Of a stretch of 64,000 nt of DNA, positions 8,972-17,488 are shown one piece after another. The DNA is from an uncultured Oceanobacter sp. (GTDB taxonomy: Bacteria; Pseudomonadota; Gammaproteobacteria; Pseudomonadales; Oceanobacteraceae): NCBI GenBank assembly GCA_913061185.1, contig CAJXTI010000015.1:1-64000 (forward strand), given 5' to 3'. The translations under genes and the position numbers were made by a program. Positions within the stretch are counted from its first letter, which is position 1; each line of letters opens with the position of its first letter. Under the pieces are notes generated by a model. The model did not search any database and had not been told where the DNA came from. It was given only the letters and a program-made list of their open reading frames with translations.

Positions 8972-8998
8972 CTTGCCAGAGTAATTTGCCTGAGTAAT
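8960..8998 (+). repeat. 13-bp tandem repeat x3 across the orn stop codon
   Basis: Three head-to-tail copies of TTGCCTGAGTAAc/t: 8960-8972, 8973-8985 (one change) and 8986-8998. The first copy contains the natural orn stop TAA (8969-8971), so the last codons and stop have been copied downstream. Confidence 0.93.
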
Positions 8999-9067
8999 TA
9001 TTGCGGGAATAAGCCCCGTCGCAGCCTGCCTCAGCGTTTCGGAACCTGTGATTGTCAGGCCAGTTTA

Positions 9068-9979
9068 TTATGGCCCCCAGCGATTGGTATCCCATAACAG
9101 CCAGCTGGCAGGGTTTTGCTTGAGCTGGTTCGACAAGGACTGGTTGATGCGTTCGGTGAGTTGGCAAGCAGACGCCTGAATATGGTCGTTGGCGGTTGGG
9201 TGTTCGGAGGTTAATGAGGCTTCAAAGATCTGCCGATAGTGGCCATTGGCTTCTCTTTGGGTATAGGTGGGTATCAGCGCCAGGTTATGGCGAAGGGCCA
9301 TTTCTGCCGCGAATGTGGAGGTCCAGGCGGGTTGCCCGGCGAAGTCGAGCTGCTGGCCATTACGTCCTTTCTTGACCTTGATGTCGATCAGAATATGGGC
9401 GTTATCGCCGTTGCTCAGGTGGCCGATCAATTCGCTGATACGGGCGGTTGAAATCATCTTCGGCCCGGCTCGAAAGCGGCGGTTAAAGGTCAGATAATCA
9501 AACCGTGTGTCGGCAAAATCCCGGTACAGCTCCCATGCCGGGAATCCCAGTTGCTCGATGATACGGCGGTTCATTTCCCAGTTATTGATATGACCGCTGA
9601 CAAATAAAATACCTTGTTGGCGGTCTCTGGCATGTTGCAGGTTTTCCAATCCATCTATTTGGCTGCGTTGCCGTTCGTTGCCATCCATCGTGAGGGATTC
9701 TGTTGCGGTCAAGAGCAGGTTGGCGTAGTAGCGCTGGCGGATATGCTGGCGTTGTTCCACGCTGGCATCGGGAAATACGCGTTGCAGGTTGTCATCCAGA
9801 TAGTGATTTTTTTTGGCCAGTAGCAGTCTGGTTAGACGGGCAATAATCGGCCCGGTAACAGAATAGTGGCTGATGCGCTGTATCCGGGTTTGGCCTGTGG
9901 CTCTGATCAACCCAACCAGCAGTGAACCCAATAACCAGAGTAGTGGCCGCAGCAGATAGCGTTGGAGATGAGGTTTCAT
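9068..9979 (-). CDS. LpxL/HtrB-family lipid acyltransferase (LPLAT superfamily)
   Basis: 303 aa from the ATG at 9979; an upstream extension of the frame would run into the desaturase gene, so it was not used. One N-terminal hydrophobic anchor (about 10-25) is followed by the catalytic HX4E motif in SGHINNWE near residue 112. The C-terminal WLLWDTNRW region is typical of lipid A lauroyl/myristoyl transferases. Expected to transfer an acyl chain from acyl-ACP to a lipid A precursor or another membrane lipid. The start lies 61 bp after the desaturase gene on the same strand, so the two may be cotranscribed. The exact acceptor cannot be told from sequence. Confidence 0.82.
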   Translation of the reverse strand: MKPHLQRYLLRPLLWLLGSLLVGLIRATGQTRIQRISHYSVTGPIIARLTRLLLAKKNHYLDDNLQRVFPDASVEQRQHIRQRYYANLLLTATESLTMDGNERQRSQIDGLENLQHARDRQQGILFVSGHINNWEMNRRIIEQLGFPAWELYRDFADTRFDYLTFNRRFRAGPKMISTARISELIGHLSNGDNAHILIDIKVKKGRNGQQLDFAGQPAWTSTFAAEMALRHNLALIPTYTQREANGHYRQIFEASLTSEHPTANDHIQASACQLTERINQSLSNQLKQNPASWLLWDTNRWGP

Positions 9980-10040
9980 GGCGTGTTTATCCTGGCAGGC
10001 TGTTGCATGGCCGCCTCGGGCTTGTGTGTGCAGTCGTTGG

Positions 10041-10859
10041 TTAAATGGGTTCCAGTCCTTCTTCGAAGATCCAGCCCCGCTGGCGGCAAAAACGGAAGAT
10101 ACGGTTGACGATCGGATTGGCCCAGCCGTTGAGTATGCAGAAGTCGACACCAAGATCCAGGTGATGGGAATTGTGTTGTTCTTTGGTCATAAAAACCCCC
10201 AGTGTTTGCAGATAACGTGCCACGATGGGGATCTGTTTACGATGAGCGCAGCTGTGCGCGTATTGCGCCAGGGTCAGGGCACCGATAACCACCCAGAGAA
10301 AGAAAGATACCAGGCCGTCAATCCATCCAAGTGCGTGTAATAGCAGCAGCAGGCTGGTGCTGGGCAGGGTGATAAAATACATGGCAGGCAGGATCACCCG
10401 CAGGAAACTGCGGCGTCCCAGAGCACCGGGACTGAGATGGTGGACTTTGAAATCAAAGACGATGGTTTCCAGTGGCGAAATCTTTTTCATGGCGATCTGG
10501 CGCTTCTGTAAATAGTCTTGTGAGCCTTTGTTGCCCTGATAAAAATACAATTCCTTGAGCCCGGAATTGGGCGTGGTACGGCGATAGTCGAGAAAAAAAT
10601 GAGTAATACCGGACAGGGTATCAGCACAGTAAATAGCCATGAGGCCCAGTGGAAGCGCCCAGAATGATAGGGCACCGGATAATATGGCCGCGACCAGTAG
10701 ACCCATATACAAGGCCAGGCACAGAGCTGCTGCACTGTAATGCAGGGTCTTGTTGCCTATAACGCCAACCATGGCCCCTGATTTGTTGGTCTTCAACATA
10801 GGCGGTGAGATCCTGGCAAGGGCATGGTTTTCCATGTGGATTGGACGAGACATGGCCAT
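10041..10859 (-). CDS. CarF/TMEM189 (Kua)-type lipid desaturase domain protein
   Basis: 272 aa, membrane protein with hydrophobic segments near 41-85 and 155-200. The histidine pattern of the PF10520 lipid desaturase family is present in order: THFFLDY (H87), VFDFKVHHLSPG (H140, H141), QYAHSCAH (H202, H206) and EQHNSHH (H229, H232, H233), then the family-like LNGWANPI. Known members are bacterial CarF and animal TMEM189 (plasmanylethanolamine desaturase) and plant FAD4 (trans-3 palmitate desaturase of phosphatidylglycerol). A di-iron desaturase acting on an intact membrane lipid is expected; the substrate is unknown. The start is uncertain: Met at residues 3, 21 or 30 could also serve, and no strong ribosome site was seen. 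Confidence 0.8.
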   Translation of the reverse strand: MAMSRPIHMENHALARISPPMLKTNKSGAMVGVIGNKTLHYSAAALCLALYMGLLVAAILSGALSFWALPLGLMAIYCADTLSGITHFFLDYRRTTPNSGLKELYFYQGNKGSQDYLQKRQIAMKKISPLETIVFDFKVHHLSPGALGRRSFLRVILPAMYFITLPSTSLLLLLHALGWIDGLVSFFLWVVIGALTLAQYAHSCAHRKQIPIVARYLQTLGVFMTKEQHNSHHLDLGVDFCILNGWANPIVNRIFRFCRQRGWIFEEGLEPI

Positions 10860-10974
10860 GGTATCGGGCAGGCTGGAATATTACAAACCGGCCGCTCAGG
10901 TAATCCGGCAGGTTGGATTCTGCGGGGTTACCTGAACACCGTGATGGTCTGCTTTTACAGGCAGTACGCAAACA

Positions 10975-13245
10975 TCACGCCGGTTGGCTGTCTTCTGCAA
11001 CCTGCTGGATATTGGCCAGCCGTGCGACTTCGACGGCGTCGAGGAAGTCGTGGCCCCAGCGCTCAATGTCATGGTGTTGGACAACATCAAAGGCGTCGCG
11101 TATGCGGGAACGGGCTTCCGCTTCATCCATTATCAGTCCTTGCCAGGCGCTGTCGGCCAGTTCATGCGGAGAGTGGGGGTTGGTCAGCAAAGCGCCTCGC
11201 AGTTCGGCGGCAGCGCCTGCAAATTCCGACAACACCAGTACTCCGGCACCGTCCACCATGCCTTGGGTGGCAACGTATTCCTTGGCGACCAGGTTAAGGC
11301 CATCGCGCAGCGGCGTAATCCACATAACATCTGCCATGGCGTAATAAGCGACCAGCTGTTCAAACGGCACTTTGCGGAAGAAGAACTGTAACGGTGTCCA
11401 GCCAATCTGGGCAAAGCGGCCATTGATGCGGCCGACGGCCTGTTCAATATCGACTTGCAGTTCGGCATACACGGTCATTTCTGCCGCCGCCGGGACGCAG
11501 ATGGTAACGAGAGTCACGTTACCAATAAGTTCCGGGTGTTCGTCCAGCAGGCGTTCGAAAGCATGCAGTTTTTCCAGAATCCCCTTGGTGTAATCGAGCC
11601 GTTCGACCGACAGTAATACTCGTGTGCCTTCGAGTTCCTTTTTCAATTGGCGTATTTGCGCCTGGATCTCTGGTTTGTCGAGGGCATGGCTGATACGGCT
11701 GAGATCGAGTCCGACCGGGTGTGCACCAAGGTGAATGATGCGGCCGTGTACCTTGATCACCGAGGTCATTTCTTCCAGTCCGACGGCACAGCCGTAGGTC
11801 ATGAAACGGGGTGCACAGTTCTGTTTTTCCAGCACCTTGATCGGGGTAACGCCACGGGCGACATCGACAAAATTTTCCGACTGGCGTGGAATATGGAAGC
11901 CGATAAAGTCGCACTGCAGCAGGCTGCCGATAATTTCACGACGCCATGGCACTACGTTAAAGACGTCAGCCGATGGAAAGTAGGTGTGGTGGAAGAAGGC
12001 GATGGTGACATCGGGGCGCAGTTCTCGCAGGAACGCGGGCACCATCCAGAGGTTGTAGTCGTGAATCCAGACAACGGCATTTTCTGCTGCCTCTGCCGCT
12101 GCCCGCTCGGCAAACAAGCGATTGACCTCAAGGTATACCAGCCAGTCTTCTTCAAGAAAGGTGGCCCGCTCCCAGAAGGTGTGGAGTGTGGGCCAGAAGG
12201 CTTCCTTGGAAAATTTCTTGTAGAAAATATCCACTTGATGCGTTGTCAGGGCAACGCGGGCGGCAACCAGTTTGGGATATTTTACGATATCGACGGCGCT
12301 GCGGGTTCTGTAACCGGGAGTCGCTGGGTCAACCGTCGACCAGGCCACCCAAGAGCCGGGTTTGCCATCACCAAAAAAGCTCAGTAACGTCGGAATAATG
12401 CCGTTCGGCGAAGACGGTTGACGCTCGACCATGACACCGTTTTCGACTTTTTCTTCAAACGGCAGGCGATGATAAACCACCACCAGGTCGGATTTTCCGG
12501 TTTGCTGTTCTGCCCTGGCTTCGGCTTCGACACCGGCTTCGCCAAGAAAACCGAAGTAGTTAAAGGCTTCAAGAATGCCACCACAGCCATTTTTCTCCGC
12601 GTGATAGACCATGGTGCTGCGTTCTGTCGCTTCCAGTAAACGGCTTTCGGAGCCGCCGACACAAACGGACGGGTAGTCGAGTGAAATCATCGCCAGGTCG
12701 TTCAGACTGTCACCCGCGATCAGTACCTGATCCTGACTCAGACCCAGCCATTCTGCCAGGCTGTCGAGGGTAGAACCCTTGTTGACGCCACGGGGCAACA
12801 CATCCAGATACTGGTCTGAGGAATACAGTAAATCGCACCCGAGCTGGCTGACAGCGGTTTGCAATGCTGCGGAAACGCTGCCTTGTTCACAATAGTAGGA
12901 GCAGCGGCGTTCCTGTGGCACGTCTTGGCGCTGCAGCTCGGTAAATGCAGCCAGAGCATTGGTGACTGCCAGTTCGCCAGGCCAATTCTGTTCGATTTCG
13001 CCCTGTATATGGGTAATGGGTTGTAGCGTTTCTCCATCAACGATGGTGGCGCCGACATCGCAAATAATGTAATCGGGCTGTGGGATTGACGGGTCGGACA
13101 GCAGTGGCATCACCATTTCAATCCCGCGACCGGTAACAAAGGCTAGCCGAATATCCGGGTGGTGATTAATCAGATGATAGAGCTGTTGTCGATCGTCCGG
13201 GTTGCCGGATAAAAAAGTACCATCAAGGTCTGTGGCGAGTAGCAT
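10975..13245 (-). CDS. ggpPS: Bifunctional glucosylglycerol-phosphate synthase/phosphatase
   Basis: 756 aa with two catalytic parts. The N-terminal 240 residues are a HAD phosphatase of the sucrose-phosphatase type (DLDGT at residues 6-10, GDSLND near 195). From about 260 follows a GT20 retaining glycosyltransferase related to trehalose-phosphate synthase (WIHDYNLW, FFHHTYFPS, VERLDYTKGI, PLRDGLNLVAKEYVA). This order, phosphatase first, is that of GgpPS in Stenotrophomonas and Azotobacter, which makes glucosylglycerol from ADP-glucose and glycerol 3-phosphate as a compatible solute. Ordinary OtsA-OtsB fusions place the phosphatase last. An AAGGAG site precedes the ATG. The YcaD-like transporter gene directly upstream supports the call. 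Confidence 0.88.
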   Translation of the reverse strand: MLLATDLDGTFLSGNPDDRQQLYHLINHHPDIRLAFVTGRGIEMVMPLLSDPSIPQPDYIICDVGATIVDGETLQPITHIQGEIEQNWPGELAVTNALAAFTELQRQDVPQERRCSYYCEQGSVSAALQTAVSQLGCDLLYSSDQYLDVLPRGVNKGSTLDSLAEWLGLSQDQVLIAGDSLNDLAMISLDYPSVCVGGSESRLLEATERSTMVYHAEKNGCGGILEAFNYFGFLGEAGVEAEARAEQQTGKSDLVVVYHRLPFEEKVENGVMVERQPSSPNGIIPTLLSFFGDGKPGSWVAWSTVDPATPGYRTRSAVDIVKYPKLVAARVALTTHQVDIFYKKFSKEAFWPTLHTFWERATFLEEDWLVYLEVNRLFAERAAAEAAENAVVWIHDYNLWMVPAFLRELRPDVTIAFFHHTYFPSADVFNVVPWRREIIGSLLQCDFIGFHIPRQSENFVDVARGVTPIKVLEKQNCAPRFMTYGCAVGLEEMTSVIKVHGRIIHLGAHPVGLDLSRISHALDKPEIQAQIRQLKKELEGTRVLLSVERLDYTKGILEKLHAFERLLDEHPELIGNVTLVTICVPAAAEMTVYAELQVDIEQAVGRINGRFAQIGWTPLQFFFRKVPFEQLVAYYAMADVMWITPLRDGLNLVAKEYVATQGMVDGAGVLVLSEFAGAAAELRGALLTNPHSPHELADSAWQGLIMDEAEARSRIRDAFDVVQHHDIERWGHDFLDAVEVARLANIQQVAEDSQPA

Positions 13246-13510
13246 CGTGCGTATTCTCCTTCCTGGGCTGGGTTCATCTTGAACGATGGGCGGCCCTGGT
13301 TGACAGGTCGTGATGTCTGCATGGCTGACATCGGGTTAATTGGCTTCTGCAGCCATTGATACCGGAGCCTCGGCTCTGGCGGTGTGGAACATCCGGTCAG
13401 ACTGCGCTTGTTCAAATGACTGGCAAGGTGACGGTGTTCCTGAATGTATTTCCCTCCGGCTACGTTTCCTTTTGTTGCCTTAAGGCCATGTTACGTTGTT
13501 CGGGTGGCTA

Positions 13511-14818
13511 TCAGCCGTATCGGTCGGGTGATGATGGTGACTCGGGCGGCTCATCACGTTCTGGGCTCTGCGCCATATCTATATCTTCTTCGGGTCCTTC
13601 TTCCGGCAGCATTTCCAGCGCTGTAGGGGTTGTTCGTACCATGGGTACAAACGGCGCTGCCGATTCAATCTCATCCGCCTGGGTTTGTGGTCGCTGCAGG
13701 GCATAAAAGGCGTAGGCAGCAATCAGTGCATGGGCCAGCATAAAAAACAGCAGCAGGGCCAGCGGTCCAGTGAACTCCATCAGTGTACCAGCAATCGCCG
13801 GTCCGGCAGCGGCACCCATCCCATGTAGTAATAACAAGGCGCTACCAGCAGGCAATATATCACCGGTTTCCAGATGGTCGACCAGGTGGGCAACAGATAC
13901 CGGGTAGATGGCAAACGCTGCGCCTCCCCAAATGGCCATCAATAGCAATACCAGCCAGTAGCTGGACGGTAACAGGAACAGCAGTAACGCCACGGCTGCT
14001 CCGGCAGCGGCGGTGATGCCAAGCACCCGGCGGCGGTCATGCCGATCCGAGTAACGCCCCAGTGGATATTGGCATATGGCACCGCCAATAATGGTGGCCG
14101 ACATCAGCATTGCGACCTGGCCGCTGTCAAAACCGATACGCTGGCCAAATACTGGCGTCAGCCCCCAGAAAGCGCCCATGGCAATGCCAGACAGGGCGCC
14201 TCCGGCAACGGCAACGGGAGCCAGTTTGACCAGTTTTCGCAGCGAGAAACGTTTGACCTCGGCTACAGATGGTTGGGCCAGACGCGTCCAGGTAATGGGC
14301 ACCAGGCTGATACATACGAGCATGGCGGCCAGCGCGAAGAGGGTAAAGTTGGCCGGACTGTCGAGCTGTAACAGTTGCTGGGCCAAAGCCAATGAGCCGA
14401 GGTTGACGGCCATATAAATCGCAAACACCTGGCCACGTTGTTGTGGCGGCGTCTGGTTATTGAGCCAGCTTTCAATAATGGTGTACAAAATGACCAGTAC
14501 CGCACCGGTCACAATCCGCAGCAGGATCCAGGCGACCGGATTAACCAGCAGGCTGTGTAGCAGCACAACGGCAGCGGCAATGGCGGCGCAGAGCGCAAAA
14601 GCCCGAATATGGCCAATACGCCGCAGTATGGGCAGACCAATATAAAAGCCGACAAAGAAGCCAGCAAAATAACCGGAGCTGATATAGCCAATCAGGCTGT
14701 CGCTGTAACCTTCCATACCCCCGCGCAGGGCCAGCAAGGTGTTCAGTAGACCGCTACCAAACAGTAATAGCGACACTCCGAGCAACAGTGAACCAACAGG
14801 AACAATCAGTGGCAGCAT
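13511..14818 (-). CDS. MFS transporter, YcaD-like, associated with ggpPS
   Basis: 435 aa, twelve predicted membrane segments. It has MFS signatures such as GRYSDRHDRRRVLG in the middle and a hydrophilic acidic C-terminal tail of about 55 residues rich in Glu, Pro and Ser. A GGGGGA ribosome site precedes the ATG at 14818. In Stenotrophomonas rhizophila a ycaD gene lies next to ggpPS and was proposed to move glucosylglycerol or a related solute; the same pairing and strand here, with a 265-bp gap, suggests the same role. The substrate is not shown by the sequence. Confidence 0.85.
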   Translation of the reverse strand: MLPLIVPVGSLLLGVSLLLFGSGLLNTLLALRGGMEGYSDSLIGYISSGYFAGFFVGFYIGLPILRRIGHIRAFALCAAIAAAVVLLHSLLVNPVAWILLRIVTGAVLVILYTIIESWLNNQTPPQQRGQVFAIYMAVNLGSLALAQQLLQLDSPANFTLFALAAMLVCISLVPITWTRLAQPSVAEVKRFSLRKLVKLAPVAVAGGALSGIAMGAFWGLTPVFGQRIGFDSGQVAMLMSATIIGGAICQYPLGRYSDRHDRRRVLGITAAAGAAVALLLFLLPSSYWLVLLLMAIWGGAAFAIYPVSVAHLVDHLETGDILPAGSALLLLHGMGAAAGPAIAGTLMEFTGPLALLLFFMLAHALIAAYAFYALQRPQTQADEIESAAPFVPMVRTTPTALEMLPEEGPEEDIDMAQSPERDEPPESPSSPDRYG

Positions 14819-15446
14819 AGCGTCCCCCTTTTTGTTGCCGTTTTACCGGTCACTGGCGTTTGATAAACAGTGGAAATAATTTTACCTCTTCCACCAGTAT
14901 GCCAGGCCTGTGGGCGTAACCATGGCGTTCCATCGTGTAGTGGTGGTTGACTCGTTGTTGGTGTCGTTATTGCTGCGTTCAATGTGACCTTGAATGACGC
15001 ATTGAACGCTGTCCGGTCTTGCACGCCAAACCATACTCCTCATGCCTTGTTCTGAAGCCAACGGGCTCTCAGCAGATCCAATTGACCAATTGAGAACGCC
15101 CCCTAGGATGGCCTCAAAACGGGTCATATTGCGAATATTGACCACAATGCGCAGTTGAAGGGATGGTTCTATCCTGAAAACAAGTCAGTGGCAAACGGCA
15201 GTATGCGCTGTTTGTCGGTGGTCGCCTCATTGTGAGTTTTTTGTTTTACATAGGCTCTTGCGACTGCCGTGGATTACCACTGTCTGTGTTGCTTCGCTGC
15301 TTTGGCCACAATGCCGCTGTGATCCGACTGGATGCCGTGTCCAAACCCGATTTACAAGAGCGTTTATCGAATACTATTCGGCAGCGGATTAAATAGATGA
15401 TCCCTGATGTTTACTACATTCGGTCGGCGGTGCCAGGCAACATTTG

Positions 15447-15488
15447 TTGGGCATATCGTATTGGGCATATCGTATTGGGCAGATCGTT
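15447..15488 (+). repeat. 14-bp tandem repeat x3 (intergenic)
   Basis: Unit TTGGGCATATCGTA occurs at 15447-15460 and 15461-15474 without change, and at 15475-15488 with two changes. It lies in the gene-free stretch upstream of the ABC transporter operon. Confidence 0.95.
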
Positions 15489-15577
15489 ATTGTTTTGGGT
15501 GGCTGGAAAAACAAACGCAAAACGGCAGCCAGTGTTACGCGCAACGGACTTTATGGTCTTGTGACCTGGATTCTGGC

Positions 15578-15601
15578 TATGCCTGAGATTATGCCTGAGC
15601 T
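15578..15601 (+). repeat. 12-bp tandem repeat x2 (intergenic)
   Basis: TATGCCTGAGAT (15578-15589) is followed directly by TATGCCTGAGCT (15590-15601), one difference. It lies in the same gene-free stretch as the 14-bp repeat. Confidence 0.9.
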
Positions 15602-15806
15602 AGCGTCTGGAAGGCCGGGTTAGCGGGTGACCAGTTTGTATATCCGGTGTGTTACCGAAGCCAGGATAGTATTGCCAACATTGGGTCAGATTGTTAAACG
15701 ATCGTTTGTTTTTTTGGTTGTCATCTATCTGTAAGCCATTGAAAATAGGAAAAATTACTACTGTGTCTTCAACGACATCCATTCTTCCACAAGAGTGCAG
15801 TCCTGC

Positions 15807-16583
15807 ATGAGTACTTCGAATCTGGCGTTGGAGCTGATCGACATTCACAAATCTTATGGCGACCTGCAAGTGCTGAAGGGCGTTACGCTGCAAGCCAGAA
15901 AAGGGGATGTGATCTCGATTCTTGGATCCAGCGGATCAGGCAAAAGCACCTTGCTGCGTTGTATCAATTTGTTGGAAAAACCCAGTCAGGGCGAAATTGT
16001 TATTGGCGACGAACAATTAATGTTGAAGCCGGGTAAAAATGGCGAGCTGGAAGCGACCAGTAGCAAGCAGCTGGAAAAGCTGCGTTCCCGGCTCGGGTTT
16101 GTCTTTCAGCAGTTTAACCTCTGGCCGCACATGACCATTTTGCAGAACCTTATCGAAGCTCCAGTGCATGTGCTGGGGGTGCCCAAAGCAGAAGCCATTC
16201 AGCGCGCGCGTAAATTACTCGCCAAGGTGGGGTTGGCCGACAAGGAAAATGCCTATCCGGCGCATTTGTCCGGCGGCCAGCAGCAGCGCGTTGCGATTGC
16301 CCGTACGTTGGCAATGGAACCTCGGGTACTGTTGTTTGATGAACCAACGTCGGCACTCGACCCTGAACTGGTGAATGAAGTGCTGGCGGTCATGCGCGAA
16401 TTGGCCGAAGAGGGCCGCACTATGCTGATTGTGACTCACGAAATGCGTTTTGCCCGTGAAGTATCCAGCCAGGTGGTGTTTTTGCATCAGGGTCAAATAG
16501 AAGAGATCGGCACGCCTGAACAGGTGTTCGATCAGCCAAAATCCCGGCGAGTGAAAGATTTTATGGCCAGCCATCAATCCTGA
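15807..16583 (+). CDS. Polar amino acid ABC transporter ATP-binding protein (ArtP/HisP-like)
   Basis: ABC ATPase of the polar amino acid (PAAT) uptake family, 258 aa from the ATG at 15807; a GTG four codons upstream is possible but poorer. It has Walker [10 protein letters not shown] near 40, the Q-loop region [13 protein letters not shown], signature [13 protein letters not shown], Walker [15 protein letters not shown] and switch His in VTHEMRF. First gene of a four-gene set in ATPase, binding protein, permease, permease order, as in artPIQM. Energises uptake of a basic or polar amino acid. Confidence 0.93.
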   Translation: MSTSNLALELIDIHKSYGDLQVLKGVTLQARKGDVISILGSSGSGKSTLLRCINLLEKPSQGEIVIGDEQLMLKPGKNGELEATSSKQLEKLRSRLGFVFQQFNLWPHMTILQNLIEAPVHVLGVPKAEAIQRARKLLAKVGLADKENAYPAHLSGGQQQRVAIARTLAMEPRVLLFDEPTSALDPELVNEVLAVMRELAEEGRTMLIVTHEMRFAREVSSQVVFLHQGQIEEIGTPEQVFDQPKSRRVKDFMASHQS

Positions 16584-16600
16584 TGAGCGGTGATGAGCAG
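16581..16600 (+). repeat. 10-bp tandem repeat x2 starting at a stop codon
   Basis: TGATGAGCGG (16581-16590) is followed by TGATGAGCAG (16591-16600). The first three bases are the stop codon of the ATPase gene, so a stop-codon segment appears duplicated. Confidence 0.85.
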
Positions 16601-16663
16601 TGCGGCTGTGGCTGCCGCTATTTTCAGTACCCTTGATCTTATAAACCATGAGGAAAGAGAACG

Positions 16664-17413
16664 ATGCGTAAGGTAATGACGACTGTCTGTTTGTTGGTAT
16701 CCTGCCTGACGGCTCCGCTGGCGTTGGCGGGTGACAAAATCCGTATTGCGACAGAAGGTGCCTATGCGCCGTTTAATATGACCGATAATCAGGGCAACCT
16801 GATCGGTTTTGATGTCGATATCGCCAAGGCCCTGTGTACTGAAATGAAAGCCGACTGCGAGATTGTGGCACAGGACTGGGACGGTATTATTCCGGGTCTG
16901 CGGGCACGCAAGTACGACGCCATTATCGCCTCCATGTCGATTACCGACGAACGTTTGCGAGTGGTGGATTTCAGCGAAAAGTACTACGCCAACGTACTGG
17001 CGTTTGTCGGGCCAAAAGGCAAACCACTGGAAACCAGCAAGGCCGGTTTGAAAGGCAAGGTAATTGGTGCCCAGCGGGCGACCATTGCCGGTCAGTATCT
17101 GGAAGACAACTTTAGCGATATTGTTGATGTGAAGCTCTACGACACCCAGGACAACGCTTATCTCGATCTGGCTAACGGCCGTCTGGACGGCATTATGTCG
17201 GACAAATTCCCGGCCTATGACTGGCTGCGTACCGACGATGGCAAAAGCTTTGAATTCAAAGGCGCTGACCTCGACATCGATGACCATATTGCCATTGCGG
17301 TGCGTAAGGGTGATGCACTCGCGGCCAAGTTTAGCGCGGCAATCAAGGCCATTCGTGCCAACGGCAAGTACGCCGAGATTAACGCCAAGTACTTCCCGTT
17401 TGATATTTACTGA
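16664..17413 (+). CDS. Amino acid ABC transporter periplasmic binding protein
   Basis: 249 aa, family 3 solute-binding protein. Sec signal peptide with cleavage expected after ALA near residue 22. Family features are IRIATEGAYAPFN at the mature N-terminus, GFDVDIAKALC, WDGIIPGLRARKYDAIIASMSIT and RLDGIMSDKFPAYDW. The 'DWDGIIPGL.. DAIIASM.. R' layout resembles lysine/arginine/ornithine and histidine binding proteins, so a basic amino acid is the best guess. It sits between the ATPase and the two permeases of the same operon. Confidence 0.92.
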   Translation: MRKVMTTVCLLVSCLTAPLALAGDKIRIATEGAYAPFNMTDNQGNLIGFDVDIAKALCTEMKADCEIVAQDWDGIIPGLRARKYDAIIASMSITDERLRVVDFSEKYYANVLAFVGPKGKPLETSKAGLKGKVIGAQRATIAGQYLEDNFSDIVDVKLYDTQDNAYLDLANGRLDGIMSDKFPAYDWLRTDDGKSFEFKGADLDIDDHIAIAVRKGDALAAKFSAAIKAIRANGKYAEINAKYFPFDIY

Positions 17414-17488
17414 CGTTGGTTGCCGGAGCCAGAATCTGGCTCCGGCACTGTTGCAGGTTTCAGTCCCAGGATTACGGTAGCCATCGCT

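Larger units (their letters stand above)
14819..15806. other. Long intergenic region between the MFS gene and the ABC operon
   Basis: A gap of 988 bp between divergent genes, the longest in the window. No ORF with convincing family features was found. Two weak candidates are an 87-codon frame on the minus strand (14882-15145) and a 54-codon GTG frame on the plus strand (15232-15396) whose last 25 residues look protein-like (LDAVSKPDLQERL). Two short tandem repeats lie at 15447-15488 and 15578-15601. The region must also carry promoters for both flanking genes. It could hold a decayed gene. Confidence 0.6.

Noticed and set aside
14882..15145. 87-codon minus-strand frame upstream of the YcaD-like gene
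   Set aside because: No ribosome site or family features; kept only as a remark in the intergenic entry.
15232..15396. 54-codon GTG frame in the intergenic region
   Set aside because: The end looks protein-like but there is no ribosome site and no recognisable family; not supported as a gene.
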